A DNA stretch of 46,965 nt from CAYUCE01 sp964443275 (GCA_964443275.1 CAYUCE010000008.1:1-46965), one strand, 5' to 3'; positions 31,950 through 41,345 are shown, counted from the stretch's first letter. Made by a program: numbers and translations. Notes: generated from the letters alone by a model not told the origin.

Positions 31950-33257
31950 TTATCTACTAAGGGCTTTAGCCGCTATGTCAGTTCTGTAATGCATTTCTTT
32001 GAAATGAATCTTTTCTACTGCCCGATAAGCTCTATGGGTAGCTTCCTTTAAGCTCTTATCGATACCGGTGACTCCTAATATCCTTCCCCCGGCAGTATAG
32101 AATTTTCCATCTCTGAATTCAGTCCCCGCATGGAAGACCATTACCCCCGGTAAATTGGCTGCCTGGTCGATCCCAATGATTTCCTCACGCACGTCCCCGT
32201 AGTCTATCGGATAGCCGGAAGTGGCCAAAACTACACATACGCAAGATGCGTCTTTCCACTCAAGTTTCGTTTGGTCAAGCCTTCCTTCCTGGCAACTTTT
32301 CAGGATCTGGTAGAGATCGCAATCCAAAAGCGGCAAGACCGGTTGAGCTTCTGGATCTCCGAATCTTACATTATACTCTAATAAATATGGATCACCGGTC
32401 TTGGTAATCAAAGTACCAAAATAGAGGATACCGCTATCCAAGATGTCCTCTTCTTTCATCCCATAAATGGTGGGTTCGATTATCCTGTTCACTATCCTGT
32501 GCTTTATCTTAGAAGAAACTATTGGAGCGGGTGCGTAGGCTCCCATACCTCCGGTATTCGGGCCCTGATCTTTGTCATAAACCGGCTTGTGATCCTGCAT
32601 GGCGGGCATTAGTCTGTAATTACCAAATCTATCCAAAAAGGCTAGGATGGTGGCTTCTTCCCCCACTAATTTCTCTTCGATTACTACCTTTTCTCCACGG
32701 CCACATTTTTTATCTATAAGCAGGTTTTTAAGTGCTTCCTTTCCTGCAGCCAAAGTGGGGGCATGGATGGCCCCTTTTCCTCCACAAAGCTCATCAGCTT
32801 TGATGAAAAATTCCCGACTAGAATCACGGTTAAAGCCCTTTTTTAGATGTTCGACTCCTTCTTCATAGCGGGTAAAGACAGAAAAATCAGCGGTAGGGAT
32901 ACCATATTCGCTCATAAATTCTTTGGCCCATACTTTGCTTGATTCCAGTGTTGCCGTCTTTTTCTTAAAACCCAAGATAGGCAGCTTATTTTCCCAGAAC
33001 AAATCGGCCAACCCATCAGCTAAAGGGGCTTCCGGGCCCACTACGGTTAAATCAATATCTTCTTTACGGGCGTATTCGACTATTGATTGGTAATCTTCTA
33101 GGTTCATATTTCGGACTCCATCCATATGGTGGGTCCCTCCATTTCCCGGAGCCACTATAACTTCCCCCACCTTTCCTCTATTTTTTAACCCCCAAGCTAG
33201 GGCGTGTTCTCTACCTCCGGAGCCGATTATCATTACTTTGGGACGGGTTTCAGACAT
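31950..33257 (-). CDS. purD: Phosphoribosylamine-glycine ligase (GAR synthetase)
   Basis: 435 residues of the ATP-grasp family: VMIIGSGGREHALAWGL at the start, VVGPEAPLADGLAD, FIKADELCGGKGA (ATP lysine), GNYRLMPAMQDHKPVYDKDQGPNTGGMGAYAPAP and NVRFGDPEAQPVLPLL. Second step of IMP synthesis. AGGAG lies 11 nt upstream; 4 bases separate it from purC/E. Last purine gene of the operon. Confidence 0.97.
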   Translation of the reverse strand: MSETRPKVMIIGSGGREHALAWGLKNRGKVGEVIVAPGNGGTHHMDGVRNMNLEDYQSIVEYARKEDIDLTVVGPEAPLADGLADLFWENKLPILGFKKKTATLESSKVWAKEFMSEYGIPTADFSVFTRYEEGVEHLKKGFNRDSSREFFIKADELCGGKGAIHAPTLAAGKEALKNLLIDKKCGRGEKVVIEEKLVGEEATILAFLDRFGNYRLMPAMQDHKPVYDKDQGPNTGGMGAYAPAPIVSSKIKHRIVNRIIEPTIYGMKEEDILDSGILYFGTLITKTGDPYLLEYNVRFGDPEAQPVLPLLDCDLYQILKSCQEGRLDQTKLEWKDASCVCVVLATSGYPIDYGDVREEIIGIDQAANLPGVMVFHAGTEFRDGKFYTAGGRILGVTGIDKSLKEATHRAYRAVEKIHFKEMHYRTDIAAKALSR

Positions 33258-33261
33258 TGGA

Positions 33262-34593
33262 TTATAAGCTCCTGTTTCTGAAAGGGGTATTGTTTAAAGA
33301 AAGTATTCGCTCGCAGGCCAAACTTACATTGGCCGGTTTTCTAATTACCATGGAGGGTACAGAAGAAGGCACTTGCAGGCTGGAATGGATATTTATTAGA
33401 TAATCCGTATCGTCCTTGTGAGGTGGACAGGCGATAGTGGGGAGATTTAGGTGATGGGCCACCACACCGGATAGGGCGTCGGACTTACCGGCAACAGTAA
33501 CCACCACCAGAGGTTCAATACTTTTATTTAATTGATCAAGGTAGGAAAGTAGCTTTTTGGTGTCCCGGTGGGCCGAAAGGATAGTGACCCCGTGGGGGAT
33601 ATCTCTTTTTTTCATCTGGTCGGTCAGTTTGCTTACGAACCAATCGTCACTCGAACTACCGGCAATGATTTGAACGTAGCCGCCTTTGATATATCCTTTT
33701 TGGGCCAAATTTCTTACAATTCTCTCTTGGACAGGGGTATCGGACAAATCGGTCCACTTAGTCCCGCACAGCTTCTCATAAAGCCTGATATATCTTTGGG
33801 TGGTCTCTTTTACCTGTAGGTCAGTCAGCTCATCTTCCACCACGATATCCCGTACGAACTGCTTGGATAACTCTTCTGGCTTGGAGCCGGGCTGGTAGTC
33901 CTCTTTTTTCCAATACCGGGAGGAGTCCGGGGTATGGACCTCATCGATTAAAATAACTTTCTCATCTGCGGCCCCGAATTCATATTTTGTATCTACCAGT
34001 ATTAATCCCCTTTCCTCGGCCAGCTCCTGTCCCCGCTTAAAAAGCTTGAGCGTTTTTTCGCGTAAAGTCTCGTATATATCCCCTACCAGCTCTCTGGCCT
34101 TATCTTCGGTTACAGCCAGATCGTGTCCTTCTTTGGCCTTGGTAGTAGGGGTTACGATAGGTTCTTTTAGCTGGCAATTTTTCTCCAGCTTACCTTCCAC
34201 TAGCTGCTTGCCTATTTCAAATCCGTATTTACTCTCAAACCGGCCCGATTTAACGTCCTCCCAGGCCGATCCGGTAAGGTACCCTCGAACCACCATCTCC
34301 AAGGGATAGGGTTTGGCTTGGGTGGCTACTATTACGTTAGGATCGGGCCAATCGATTACGTGGTTTTCGATTATGTCCTCACATCTTTCAAAAAACCACA
34401 TGGCGATGGCATTGAGTATTGCTCCCTTCTGGGGGATCAATCTTGGTAGCACCCGATCGAAGGCAGAAATTCTATCCGTGGCCACCAGATACCTCTTCCC
34501 CTCACGTATATGATTGTCTCTTACTTTCCCCGGATAGAAGTCCTCTCCTAATTCCGGCAAGTACCCGTGAGCTAGAGTATTAGCTAAGTTCAT
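33262..34593 (-). CDS. SAICAR synthetase fused to AIR carboxylase (PurC-PurE, PAICS-like)
   Basis: 443 residues with two domains. PurC, 1 to about 290: GKVRDNHI, ATDRISAFDRVLP, VRGYLTGSAWEDVKSG, DTKYEFG and IDEVHTPDSSRYW. PurE, about 305-443: IIAGSSSDDWFVSKL, SAHRDTKKLL, TVAGKSDALSGVVAH, TIACPPHKDD and INIHSSLQVPSSVP. The last two blocks look like the class II (CO2-using) AIR carboxylase of animals rather than the N5-CAIR mutase of most bacteria, and no purK is in the operon, which agrees. Order PurC then PurE matches metazoan PAICS. The start overlaps purM by 14 bases. Confidence 0.92.
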   Translation of the reverse strand: MNLANTLAHGYLPELGEDFYPGKVRDNHIREGKRYLVATDRISAFDRVLPRLIPQKGAILNAIAMWFFERCEDIIENHVIDWPDPNVIVATQAKPYPLEMVVRGYLTGSAWEDVKSGRFESKYGFEIGKQLVEGKLEKNCQLKEPIVTPTTKAKEGHDLAVTEDKARELVGDIYETLREKTLKLFKRGQELAEERGLILVDTKYEFGAADEKVILIDEVHTPDSSRYWKKEDYQPGSKPEELSKQFVRDIVVEDELTDLQVKETTQRYIRLYEKLCGTKWTDLSDTPVQERIVRNLAQKGYIKGGYVQIIAGSSSDDWFVSKLTDQMKKRDIPHGVTILSAHRDTKKLLSYLDQLNKSIEPLVVVTVAGKSDALSGVVAHHLNLPTIACPPHKDDTDYLINIHSSLQVPSSVPSMVIRKPANVSLACERILSLNNTPFRNRSL

Positions 34594-35659
34594 ATTTTAG
34601 CACCCCTTTTTTCTGAAAATATCCCCGGTTGGAAATCTCTATCCGATTTTCTTCCGTCACTTCGCCGATAATTTCCGCCCGTAAGTTATATGTTATTGCC
34701 TTTTTTAAAACCTTTTGGTCGGGGGTTACTATACACAAGCCCACCCCCATATTCCAAGTCCGATACGCCTCCTGGTCCGGCACATTTCCCATCTTTTGTA
34801 AGGCTAACATGGGTTCATGGGGCCTAAGTGGTTCGATAGTTGCTCCCAGACCGGCAGGTAATATCCGGCTTAGATTATGGATCAATCCTCCCCCGGTGAT
34901 ATGGGCAGCTTTCTTTATGGGTACGGAGGAGGGGTTGTGGTAAGCGCCGAAGCAATCAACCAAAAAAGGTGTGTAAATCCGGGAAGGCTTTAAAGTAACC
35001 TGACCCCAACTTTCGTGGTGGTTAAAATCCTTCCTGTACCACTGTGGGCCCAGATTTTCCGATAGGATTTTCCTTATCAAGCTATAGCCGTTGGATCTAA
35101 AACCATCAGATGCTATCCCCACGATGAGATCCCCCGGCTTTATCTTCGGACCAAGAGTTTTTGCTTCGGTACTAATTGCCAGTGCATCGCCGTCCCATAT
35201 ATACCCGTGGTTAATTTTATCTCCCAGCTCCGCAATTTCTCCTCCCACTACCGCCACTTGGGCCGCTTTGGCTCCTTTCACCAGGCCTTCGGCTAATTGT
35301 TTGATCACCGATGGGGATAATTTTTTCACATTTAGGGTGTTGGTAACCGCGATTGGTTCGGCACCGGCGCTTGCTGCATCATCACAGATCATGGCCAAAA
35401 GATCAAAACCCATTGTATCGTGTTTGCCGGTAGCAGAAGCGATGTCCACCTTAGTTCCTACCCCATCGCTATTTTTGAGTAAGATGGCCGAACCTATCCC
35501 CTTAAGACGAAGAGGGCCGGAAAATCCTCCGGCAAGCTTGATAGGCTCCCCAACCCTATCTTTTCGATTGATGAAAGTACGCTGACAGGCTTTATACATT
35601 ATCCGGGAACACTTATTCCCCAAGTCAACATCCACTCCGGATTCTTTATAAGTAATCAC
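34580..35659 (-). CDS. purM: Phosphoribosylformylglycinamidine cyclo-ligase (AIR synthetase)
   Basis: 359 residues. AIRS-type ATP fold: ITYKESGVDVDLGNK at the start, ILLKNSDGVGTKVDIA, GFDLLAMICDDAASAGAEPIAVTNTL, VVGGEIAELGD, DLIVGIASDGFRSNGYSLIR and AHITGGGLIHNLSRILP. GTG start with GAGGT 9 nt upstream. Produces AIR for the following PurE/PurC steps. Overlaps purC/E. Confidence 0.96.
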   Translation of the reverse strand: MITYKESGVDVDLGNKCSRIMYKACQRTFINRKDRVGEPIKLAGGFSGPLRLKGIGSAILLKNSDGVGTKVDIASATGKHDTMGFDLLAMICDDAASAGAEPIAVTNTLNVKKLSPSVIKQLAEGLVKGAKAAQVAVVGGEIAELGDKINHGYIWDGDALAISTEAKTLGPKIKPGDLIVGIASDGFRSNGYSLIRKILSENLGPQWYRKDFNHHESWGQVTLKPSRIYTPFLVDCFGAYHNPSSVPIKKAAHITGGGLIHNLSRILPAGLGATIEPLRPHEPMLALQKMGNVPDQEAYRTWNMGVGLCIVTPDQKVLKKAITYNLRAEIIGEVTEENRIEISNRGYFQKKGVLKYELS

Positions 35660-35671
35660 TAGTAGCCAACC

Positions 35672-36466
35672 TCAAGTAGTCATCAGCTTTTCAGTTATAA
35701 AATTAACCGCATTTTGGAAGATCTTAATCCCCTCTCCATAACTTTGTAATTTCTCCTCCCGGGTCCAGCGGGGGTGGTTAACCGAGTAAAGATAAGCTTC
35801 CGGATGGGGCATCGAGCCGAAGACCCGGCCGCTCTTGTTGCATATTCCTGCTACATTGGCCGTCGATCCGGATGGGTTGTGAGGGTAGCCAGCGGGCTCG
35901 CCTGACTCATCCACGTAAGTTATCACTATCTGTTCGTTTTTCTCTAATTCCTCAAGAGTCCCCAAAGCAGGAATAAATTTGCCTTCCCCATTTCTTACCG
36001 GTAAGTACAATCCCTTGATACCGGAAGTAAAGACACAGGGTGAATCTGGATTGACCGATAGATAGACCCATCTATCTTCAAATCTTCCGGAATCGTTGGT
36101 GGCCAGAGTAGATTTTTGCTGCCAGGATGAGGTATCGGGAAGGAGTCCGGTTTTTACCAATACCTGAAAACCGTTGCAGATGCCTAAGATCAATTTACCT
36201 TCCTGGACAAATTTGGTAAGTTCAGATTTTAAATTGAGGGTCATCTTGGTAGCTAGGATCTTGCCCGCCGCTATATCATCACCGAATGAGAACCCGCCGG
36301 GCAAAACCAGCAGATGGTATTTGTCTAGTTTCTCTCTACCGGCGATGATGTCTTTTAAATGGACTCGGGTCGGTAGGCTGCCGGCAAGCCGCAAGCCACG
36401 GGCCACCTCACGGTCGGTATTTATTCCGTAACCACCTAATACAAGTGCACGAGGTCGGTTTACCAA
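35672..36466 (-). CDS. purQ: FGAM synthase glutaminase subunit PurQ
   Basis: 264 residues from TTG 36466 (VNRPRALVLGGYGINTDRE). The longer TTG frame at 36484 has no ribosome site, while GGAAGGGGAC is well placed before 36466. Class I amidotransferase: LPGGFSFGDDIAAGKI, nucleophile C97 in ILGICNGFQVLV, and GSMPHPEAYL holding the His/Glu pair. It supplies ammonia to PurL. The start overlaps the purSL stop (TTGGTAA), so the two subunits are coupled. The two together are the length of a single-chain PurL. Confidence 0.95.
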   Translation of the reverse strand: MVNRPRALVLGGYGINTDREVARGLRLAGSLPTRVHLKDIIAGREKLDKYHLLVLPGGFSFGDDIAAGKILATKMTLNLKSELTKFVQEGKLILGICNGFQVLVKTGLLPDTSSWQQKSTLATNDSGRFEDRWVYLSVNPDSPCVFTSGIKGLYLPVRNGEGKFIPALGTLEELEKNEQIVITYVDESGEPAGYPHNPSGSTANVAGICNKSGRVFGSMPHPEAYLYSVNHPRWTREEKLQSYGEGIKIFQNAVNFITEKLMTT

Positions 36467-39400
36467 TCTAAGGTCCCCTTCCAACTTTTCTTAAGTTTAT
36501 CCAAAGGCTCCTTGATTATAATCCTATTCCTTTTATTTTTAATAACCAGTTCTTTTTCTTCTTTGGTCTTCCCAATCAGGCCGAGATTAGTTTTACTGTG
36601 GGGGCCAAAGATGCTCTCGAACTCCTCTTTGTTTTCTTCTTTTATCTCTACCAGGATTCTGGAAGGCGATTCCGCAAGCAGAATAAAATCTTCCCTCTTC
36701 ATTTGCTGGCTTCCCGGTATCTTGCCTAAGTTAACGGTAAGTCCCCAGTGGCCGGCAAAGGCCATCTCCGCCAGTGCCACCCCTAGGCCTCCTTCTGAGC
36801 AGTCATGTGCCGACTCCACTAATCCTTCTTGAATAGATAACTCAAGAGCAAGGTAGGAAGCTTTGGCCTGTTTTCGAACTTGGGGAACGGAATTGCCAAC
36901 AAAAGAAAGCCCGCGTTTTTCTCCCATAAGTCCGTAGTACTCAGATCCTCCCAGCTCTCGTTTTGTTTGACCCACTATATAGATTAGATCTCCTGGTTGC
37001 TTTATATCCATGGTGATTGCCTTGGTAACATCCTCTATTTTACCTAGAGCTGAGATAAGCAAGGTAGGAGGGGCAGAGAGTTTAACGGTCCTGCCGTCAA
37101 TTTCGCATTTATAATCATTGTACATGCTGTCTTTTCCCGAAATGAAGGGAGTGCCAAAATAAATAGAATAATCATAAATAGCCCTGCAGGCCCTTACCAA
37201 TTGAGCCAGCCGCTTTGGATCATCTGAAGATGACCAAGAGAAATTGTCCAAAAGAGCTATTTTGTCCAGGGTTGCCCCTACTGCTAAGGCGTTTCTGATA
37301 GCTTCATCAATAGCGTTTGCCGCCATCCAATAGGTGTCAATATCTCCGTATTTGTGATTTATGCCGTTTGATACCACAACGCCGGCCTTGCTTCCCTCTT
37401 CCTGCATCTCCAGCGGCCATAAAACAGCCCCGTCTGAAGGTCCGTCGTTGCCCGCCCCGACCAGAGGCTTTATCACCGAACTGCCTTGAACCTCGTGATC
37501 GTACTGTCTAATAACGGATTCTTTGCTGCAAATATTTAATCGGGCCAGTAGTTCATGTAAGATAAGGCCTAAATCAGAGGGTTGATCGAAGGTGGGCTCT
37601 TCAAGACCGGCTGGCTGCCATCTGGCATTTAATTTTTTTTGGGGGAACCCTTCTAGCAAGAAATCCAAATCCAAGTAGGCCACGGTCTTCTTGTCATAGA
37701 GAATATGAAATTTGGATGAATCGGTAAACTCGCCCAAGACTGTGGCTTCTACATCCCTTTCTTCAGCTAGAGCGAGGAATTTATGGATAGAATCTTCAGG
37801 CACGGCTAGAGTCATTCGCTCTTGGGATTCGGAAAGCAAGATTTCCCAAGGATCAAGGCCTTGGTACTTTAGGGGGGCTTTATCTAGATGGAGCTTACAC
37901 CCTCCAGAAATGTGTGCTAACTCTCCTACCGAAGCAGATAGTCCCCCGGCTCCGTTGTCGTGTATAGTCCTGTAAAGTCCGTTATCTCTTGCTTCCAGGA
38001 GCATATCGTGTAAGACTTTTTGGGTAAAAGGATCTCCTATTTGTACCGCGGATTGAGGGCTTTCTTCATTCAGCCCGGCGGATGAAAATGTTGCCCCGTG
38101 GATTCCGTCTTTACCGATTCTCCCTCCCACCATGACTATTAGGTCTCCCGGGCATATATTTTTTTCATGGGTGGGCCGGCCATTTATTTCGGCCGGCATT
38201 ATACCCCCCGTGCCACAGTAGACTAATGGCTGTCCTAGGTAACGGGGGTCAAATCTTATGGTCCCGTTTATAGTGGGTATTCCCGATTTATTCCCCCCGT
38301 CTTCTACCCCCTTTCTTACCCCTTCGAATATGCGCCGGGGATGCTTTATTCCTTTAGGCAGTCTGCCCAGCCGGGCTAGTTTCTTATATTCATCACTACC
38401 AACTCCCTCGATCTCGCTAGTAAAATTGGGAGGGGCAAAGCAGAAAACGTCAGTATTAAATAAAAGTCGCGATCCTATCCCGGTACCTAGTGGATCCCGG
38501 TTAACCCCCACAATACCGGTAATGGCCCCTCCGTAAGGATCTAAGGCGGAAGGGGAATTGTGGGTTTCTACTTTGAAGGTCAGATTATAACCGGAATCAA
38601 ATCTTATTATCCCCGCGTTATCCTCAAATACCGAGACCAACCAGTCTTTTTCCTTCCCGATCTTCTTTGTCGATTGTCGGATGTAAGTTTCGAATATAGA
38701 ATCGATCTTGGTAATCTCTTTGGAGTCTTGATCTTTATATTCAATTAGGGCTTTAAAGATCTTGTGCTTACAGTGCTCGCTCCATGACTGAGCCAAAGCC
38801 TCCAGCTCCACGTCGGTAGGGTTAGGAGACAATCGTTTTTTCTTTCTCGCTTTTTTATTTTTTGTAAAATAGTTCTGAATAGCCTTCATCTCTTTTAAGT
38901 CCAGATTCAAGAGCCTATCTTTGCTTAGGTTTAAAAGCTCTTGGTCGGTAATATTTAGGTTGATAGTCTTTACTTCCGGCTTATGGTCTAACTCAGCGAT
39001 GGGAGGGGCCAGCCATTTATCTTCTTCCCAAGAATCTTTGGGCAAGATCTGATAACGTTCGATCAGCTCATTTGCAAGCAGTTCGGTGGCTATCCGATGG
39101 GCTTTTTTTTCATTGAGCTTACCTTCGATTAGATATTGAGTGGAAGTGTAGATTTCTAGGGCTATTTGGGCATCTTTTCCTGGATTTTTACCTTGTAAGA
39201 TCTCCTTGGCTTCCTGGGCGCTAGTTTTACCCACACTATCAGTTACCCCCGGCTTTTTACCTACCTCAATAAGCCAGGAGAAAGGGAACTTGGGGGCAAG
39301 GGATTTATTTATGGAATTTACTTCAGTGATGGGGTCGGTAAAAAGATCCTCAGCCAGTATTTCTAAATCCCTTTGTGTAAGCTCACCCTTACAAGTATAG

Positions 39401-39522
39401 ACGTCAACTGTTCTTACCGAATTGACATCAATTTCCAAATCGGTCTTAATTCTCTTGGCTACAAGCTTACCTCGCGGGTCGTTTAAGTTGGCGGTGGTAG
39501 CAACTTCTATTCTATTAATCAT
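36460..39522 (-). CDS. purL: FGAM synthase large subunit, PurS-PurL fusion
   Basis: 1020 residues, longer than the 740-residue small PurL. The first 170 residues include PurS-like segments (VRTVDVYTCKGELTQRDLEILAEDLFTDP; repeated later as VEVDIY-type strands), and the remainder is the FGAMS ATPase pair: DVELEALAQSWSEHCKHKIF, FKVETHNSPSALDPYGGAITGIVGVNRDPLGTG, GGRIGKDGIHGATFSS, DNGAGGLSASVGELAH, FISGKDSMYND and AHDCSEGGLGVALAEMAFAG. Ammonia comes from PurQ, encoded next. No clear ribosome site; the ATG is the natural start (MINRIEVATTANLNDPRG). First gene of the pur operon. purF, purN and purH are not in the window. Confidence 0.93.
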   Translation of the reverse strand: MINRIEVATTANLNDPRGKLVAKRIKTDLEIDVNSVRTVDVYTCKGELTQRDLEILAEDLFTDPITEVNSINKSLAPKFPFSWLIEVGKKPGVTDSVGKTSAQEAKEILQGKNPGKDAQIALEIYTSTQYLIEGKLNEKKAHRIATELLANELIERYQILPKDSWEEDKWLAPPIAELDHKPEVKTINLNITDQELLNLSKDRLLNLDLKEMKAIQNYFTKNKKARKKKRLSPNPTDVELEALAQSWSEHCKHKIFKALIEYKDQDSKEITKIDSIFETYIRQSTKKIGKEKDWLVSVFEDNAGIIRFDSGYNLTFKVETHNSPSALDPYGGAITGIVGVNRDPLGTGIGSRLLFNTDVFCFAPPNFTSEIEGVGSDEYKKLARLGRLPKGIKHPRRIFEGVRKGVEDGGNKSGIPTINGTIRFDPRYLGQPLVYCGTGGIMPAEINGRPTHEKNICPGDLIVMVGGRIGKDGIHGATFSSAGLNEESPQSAVQIGDPFTQKVLHDMLLEARDNGLYRTIHDNGAGGLSASVGELAHISGGCKLHLDKAPLKYQGLDPWEILLSESQERMTLAVPEDSIHKFLALAEERDVEATVLGEFTDSSKFHILYDKKTVAYLDLDFLLEGFPQKKLNARWQPAGLEEPTFDQPSDLGLILHELLARLNICSKESVIRQYDHEVQGSSVIKPLVGAGNDGPSDGAVLWPLEMQEEGSKAGVVVSNGINHKYGDIDTYWMAANAIDEAIRNALAVGATLDKIALLDNFSWSSSDDPKRLAQLVRACRAIYDYSIYFGTPFISGKDSMYNDYKCEIDGRTVKLSAPPTLLISALGKIEDVTKAITMDIKQPGDLIYIVGQTKRELGGSEYYGLMGEKRGLSFVGNSVPQVRKQAKASYLALELSIQEGLVESAHDCSEGGLGVALAEMAFAGHWGLTVNLGKIPGSQQMKREDFILLAESPSRILVEIKEENKEEFESIFGPHSKTNLGLIGKTKEEKELVIKNKRNRIIIKEPLDKLKKSWKGTLDW

Positions 39523-39604
39523 GAAGATCTGTTGGTGAAATTTACTAGGTTATATCTACAATTTTAATCTTACAAATCAGCCGCCGAATAGGCAAGTTGC
39601 TAAG

Positions 39605-39631
39605 TTCACATGGGGGTCTATTTATTATAAT
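39605..39631 (+). promoter_or_regulatory. Putative promoter of the FG-GAP protein gene
   Basis: Perfect TATAAT (39626-39631) with TTCACA (39605-39610) at a short 15-nt spacing, about 90 nt before the GTG start at 39722. Confidence 0.35.
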
Positions 39632-39721
39632 TAATTGGTATTAGCAGCGGTTTTCGGACTTTAAGAATTTGCGAATATTGATAGTAGGGATTAGAATTAA
39701 AATTTACTGAGGGGGTGACCC

Positions 39722-41035
39722 GTGAAATCAAGGGGCAAAATTATAAAGTGCTTTAAGCTCGCTCTCACCTTGCTACTTACTTTTTCTTTCCTAATTGTAT
39801 TTACCGGAGGATTGGAAAGTAGGGGTAGAAAGGGAGCTACCGCTTTGCTTGCTTGGCCTATGTTTCGACATGACCCGGCTCGTAGCGGTCTTGCAGAAGG
39901 AAAGGGTGATATTACCGGCCTTAATGAAAAGTGGAGCCGTCATGTGGGGGGGTTGGTGGAATCTTCACCAGCTATCGGTGATATAGACGGCGACGGGGTG
40001 GGGGAAGTCATCGCCTTTCCTTATAGTGGCCAAATGTTTGTCCTAGATGGGGTAAACGGCAGAATTATTAAGTCCTGGTCAGGTTTTTTAAATCAGCCAA
40101 AGCGGGAGCTTTCATCTCCAGCTATAGGAGACGTAGATGGAGACGGAAGAACGGAGATTGTTATAGGTGCCCGGGGAGATAAAAGAGTTTATTGTTTGGA
40201 GCCTCAAACGGGTAGAGTCAAATGGTACCACCAAACTAGGGAAGAAGTGAGCTCCTCTCCAACTTTGGCGGATATTAACAAAGATGGAAGAAGTGAGATA
40301 ATAATTGGTGCGGACAGACTATACGTGCTTAATGGTCGAGGGGATATTTTATGGAATTATCCTCCTCAGCTTGGAATAAGATCCTCTCCCGCAGTAGGTG
40401 ACATTGACGGAGACGGAAGGCTGGAGATAGTTTTTACAGATTTGGGAAATACAATTTATGCACTTTCTTATGGGTTAAAGAAGGAGAAGTGGATACGAAA
40501 TCTAGGCTATGGAGAGGGATTTGCCTTTTCATCACCTGCTTTGGGGGATGTAACCGGAGATGGTAAAAGGGAAGTGGTGACAGCCATAAGTAAAAAAGGG
40601 ATATATGTATTAAACGGATCTACTGGTAGAGTCATAAAACAATTTTCCGTAGATGCCAGAATCAAATCCTCTCCGGCTGTTGGGGATATCGACAGTGACG
40701 GTCGCCTAGAAGTTGTTATAGGAACAAATGATGAGTACGTTTACGCCTTTAAATACTCCCGTGATAGGCCACTTTGGAAGTATAAAACCAATGATATTGT
40801 GGAATCTTCTCCGGCCATAGGGGATGTGGACGGAGATGGTGAGCTAGAGGTGGTGGTAGGCTCCCATGATGGTAAGCTCTATGTTTTAAGCGGGTCCACC
40901 GGCCGCCCAGAGATGGGGCCCTTCAAAAGCGGAGGACAAATATTTTCCTCTCCAGCTTTGGGAGATATTGACGGGGACGGTAAACTAGAAATCGTATTTG
41001 GAAACAATGGCAACATCGTTTATGCTCTAGAATAA
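39722..41035 (+). CDS. Secreted FG-GAP/VCBS repeat protein (beta-propeller)
   Basis: 437 residues. GTG start with GAGGGGGTGA upstream. Signal peptide-like N-terminus (FKLALTLLLTFSFLIVF), then WPMFRHDPARSG as in PQQ-like propellers. Eight copies of SSPAxGDxDGDGxxEIV follow, spaced about 45-50 residues: first at ESSPAIGDIDGDG (about residue 80), then at LSSPAIGDVDGDG, SSSPTLADINKDG, RSSPAVGDIDGDG, FSSPALGDVTGDG, KSSPAVGDIDSDG, ESSPAIGDVDGDG and FSSPALGDIDGDG. The DxDxDG loops bind calcium; each repeat ends in a VYVLN/VYALE strand. Repeat three lacks one aspartate. An extracellular or envelope propeller; the partner is unknown. Confidence 0.9.
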   Translation: MKSRGKIIKCFKLALTLLLTFSFLIVFTGGLESRGRKGATALLAWPMFRHDPARSGLAEGKGDITGLNEKWSRHVGGLVESSPAIGDIDGDGVGEVIAFPYSGQMFVLDGVNGRIIKSWSGFLNQPKRELSSPAIGDVDGDGRTEIVIGARGDKRVYCLEPQTGRVKWYHQTREEVSSSPTLADINKDGRSEIIIGADRLYVLNGRGDILWNYPPQLGIRSSPAVGDIDGDGRLEIVFTDLGNTIYALSYGLKKEKWIRNLGYGEGFAFSSPALGDVTGDGKREVVTAISKKGIYVLNGSTGRVIKQFSVDARIKSSPAVGDIDSDGRLEVVIGTNDEYVYAFKYSRDRPLWKYKTNDIVESSPAIGDVDGDGELEVVVGSHDGKLYVLSGSTGRPEMGPFKSGGQIFSSPALGDIDGDGKLEIVFGNNGNIVYALE

Positions 41036-41049
41036 AGGAAGTAGGTAAG

Positions 41050-41083
41050 AAGAAGGCGGGCGTGTGTTAACTCCCGCCTTCTT
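41050..41083. terminator. Bidirectional terminator hairpin
   Basis: AAGAAGGCGGG (41050-41060) and CCCGCCTTCTT (41073-41083), a perfect GC-rich 11-bp stem with a 12-nt loop, followed by T-rich sequence on both strands. It ends the FG-GAP gene (+) and the 58-residue small gene (-). Confidence 0.8.
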
Positions 41084-41091
41084 TGAGGAGA

Positions 41092-41268
41092 TTAGTAACC
41101 ACAGAAGGGGTCTTGGTTTCCCTTGCCCGTGCGGATTTGAACCGCGGCCTTTCTCGGAGTGGGGAAAAAATTTACGCCGAAAGGAGGTTGGAAGGACGGC
41201 GTAACAAAACCCTGCTCCGCTGGGTCGTTAACCCGGTTTACGGCTGACACCTTGTCACGGACTTTCAT
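41092..41268 (-). CDS. Small gene of 58 residues, possible peptide precursor
   Basis: ATG at 41268 with AGGAGGAG 6 nt upstream, a textbook ribosome site; stop TAA at 41092-41094; a strong terminator follows at once. The first 22 residues are charged and leader-like (MKVRDKVSAVNRVNDPAEQG), followed by a Phe/Pro-rich part (TPSFQPPFGVNFFPTPRK) and the end TGKGNQDPFCGY with the only cysteine three from the end. No signal peptide or membrane helix. No family recognised. The Gly/Pro/aromatic composition and single C-terminal Cys recall ribosomally made modified peptides or small structural proteins, but no modifying enzyme is nearby. Confidence 0.7.
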   Translation of the reverse strand: MKVRDKVSAVNRVNDPAEQGFVTPSFQPPFGVNFFPTPRKAAVQIRTGKGNQDPFCGY

Positions 41269-41345
41269 ATCTTGCTCCTCCTCTGGTGATTCAAGTTCAC
41301 TTTAGCTCCCATAAAAAATTTAGAAAAGGAACAAAGTAAGCTTAA

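Noticed and set aside
41120..41150. GGTTCAAATCC on the minus strand resembles a tRNA T arm
   Set aside because: No matching acceptor, D or anticodon arms, and no CCA; the stretch is inside the 58-residue gene.
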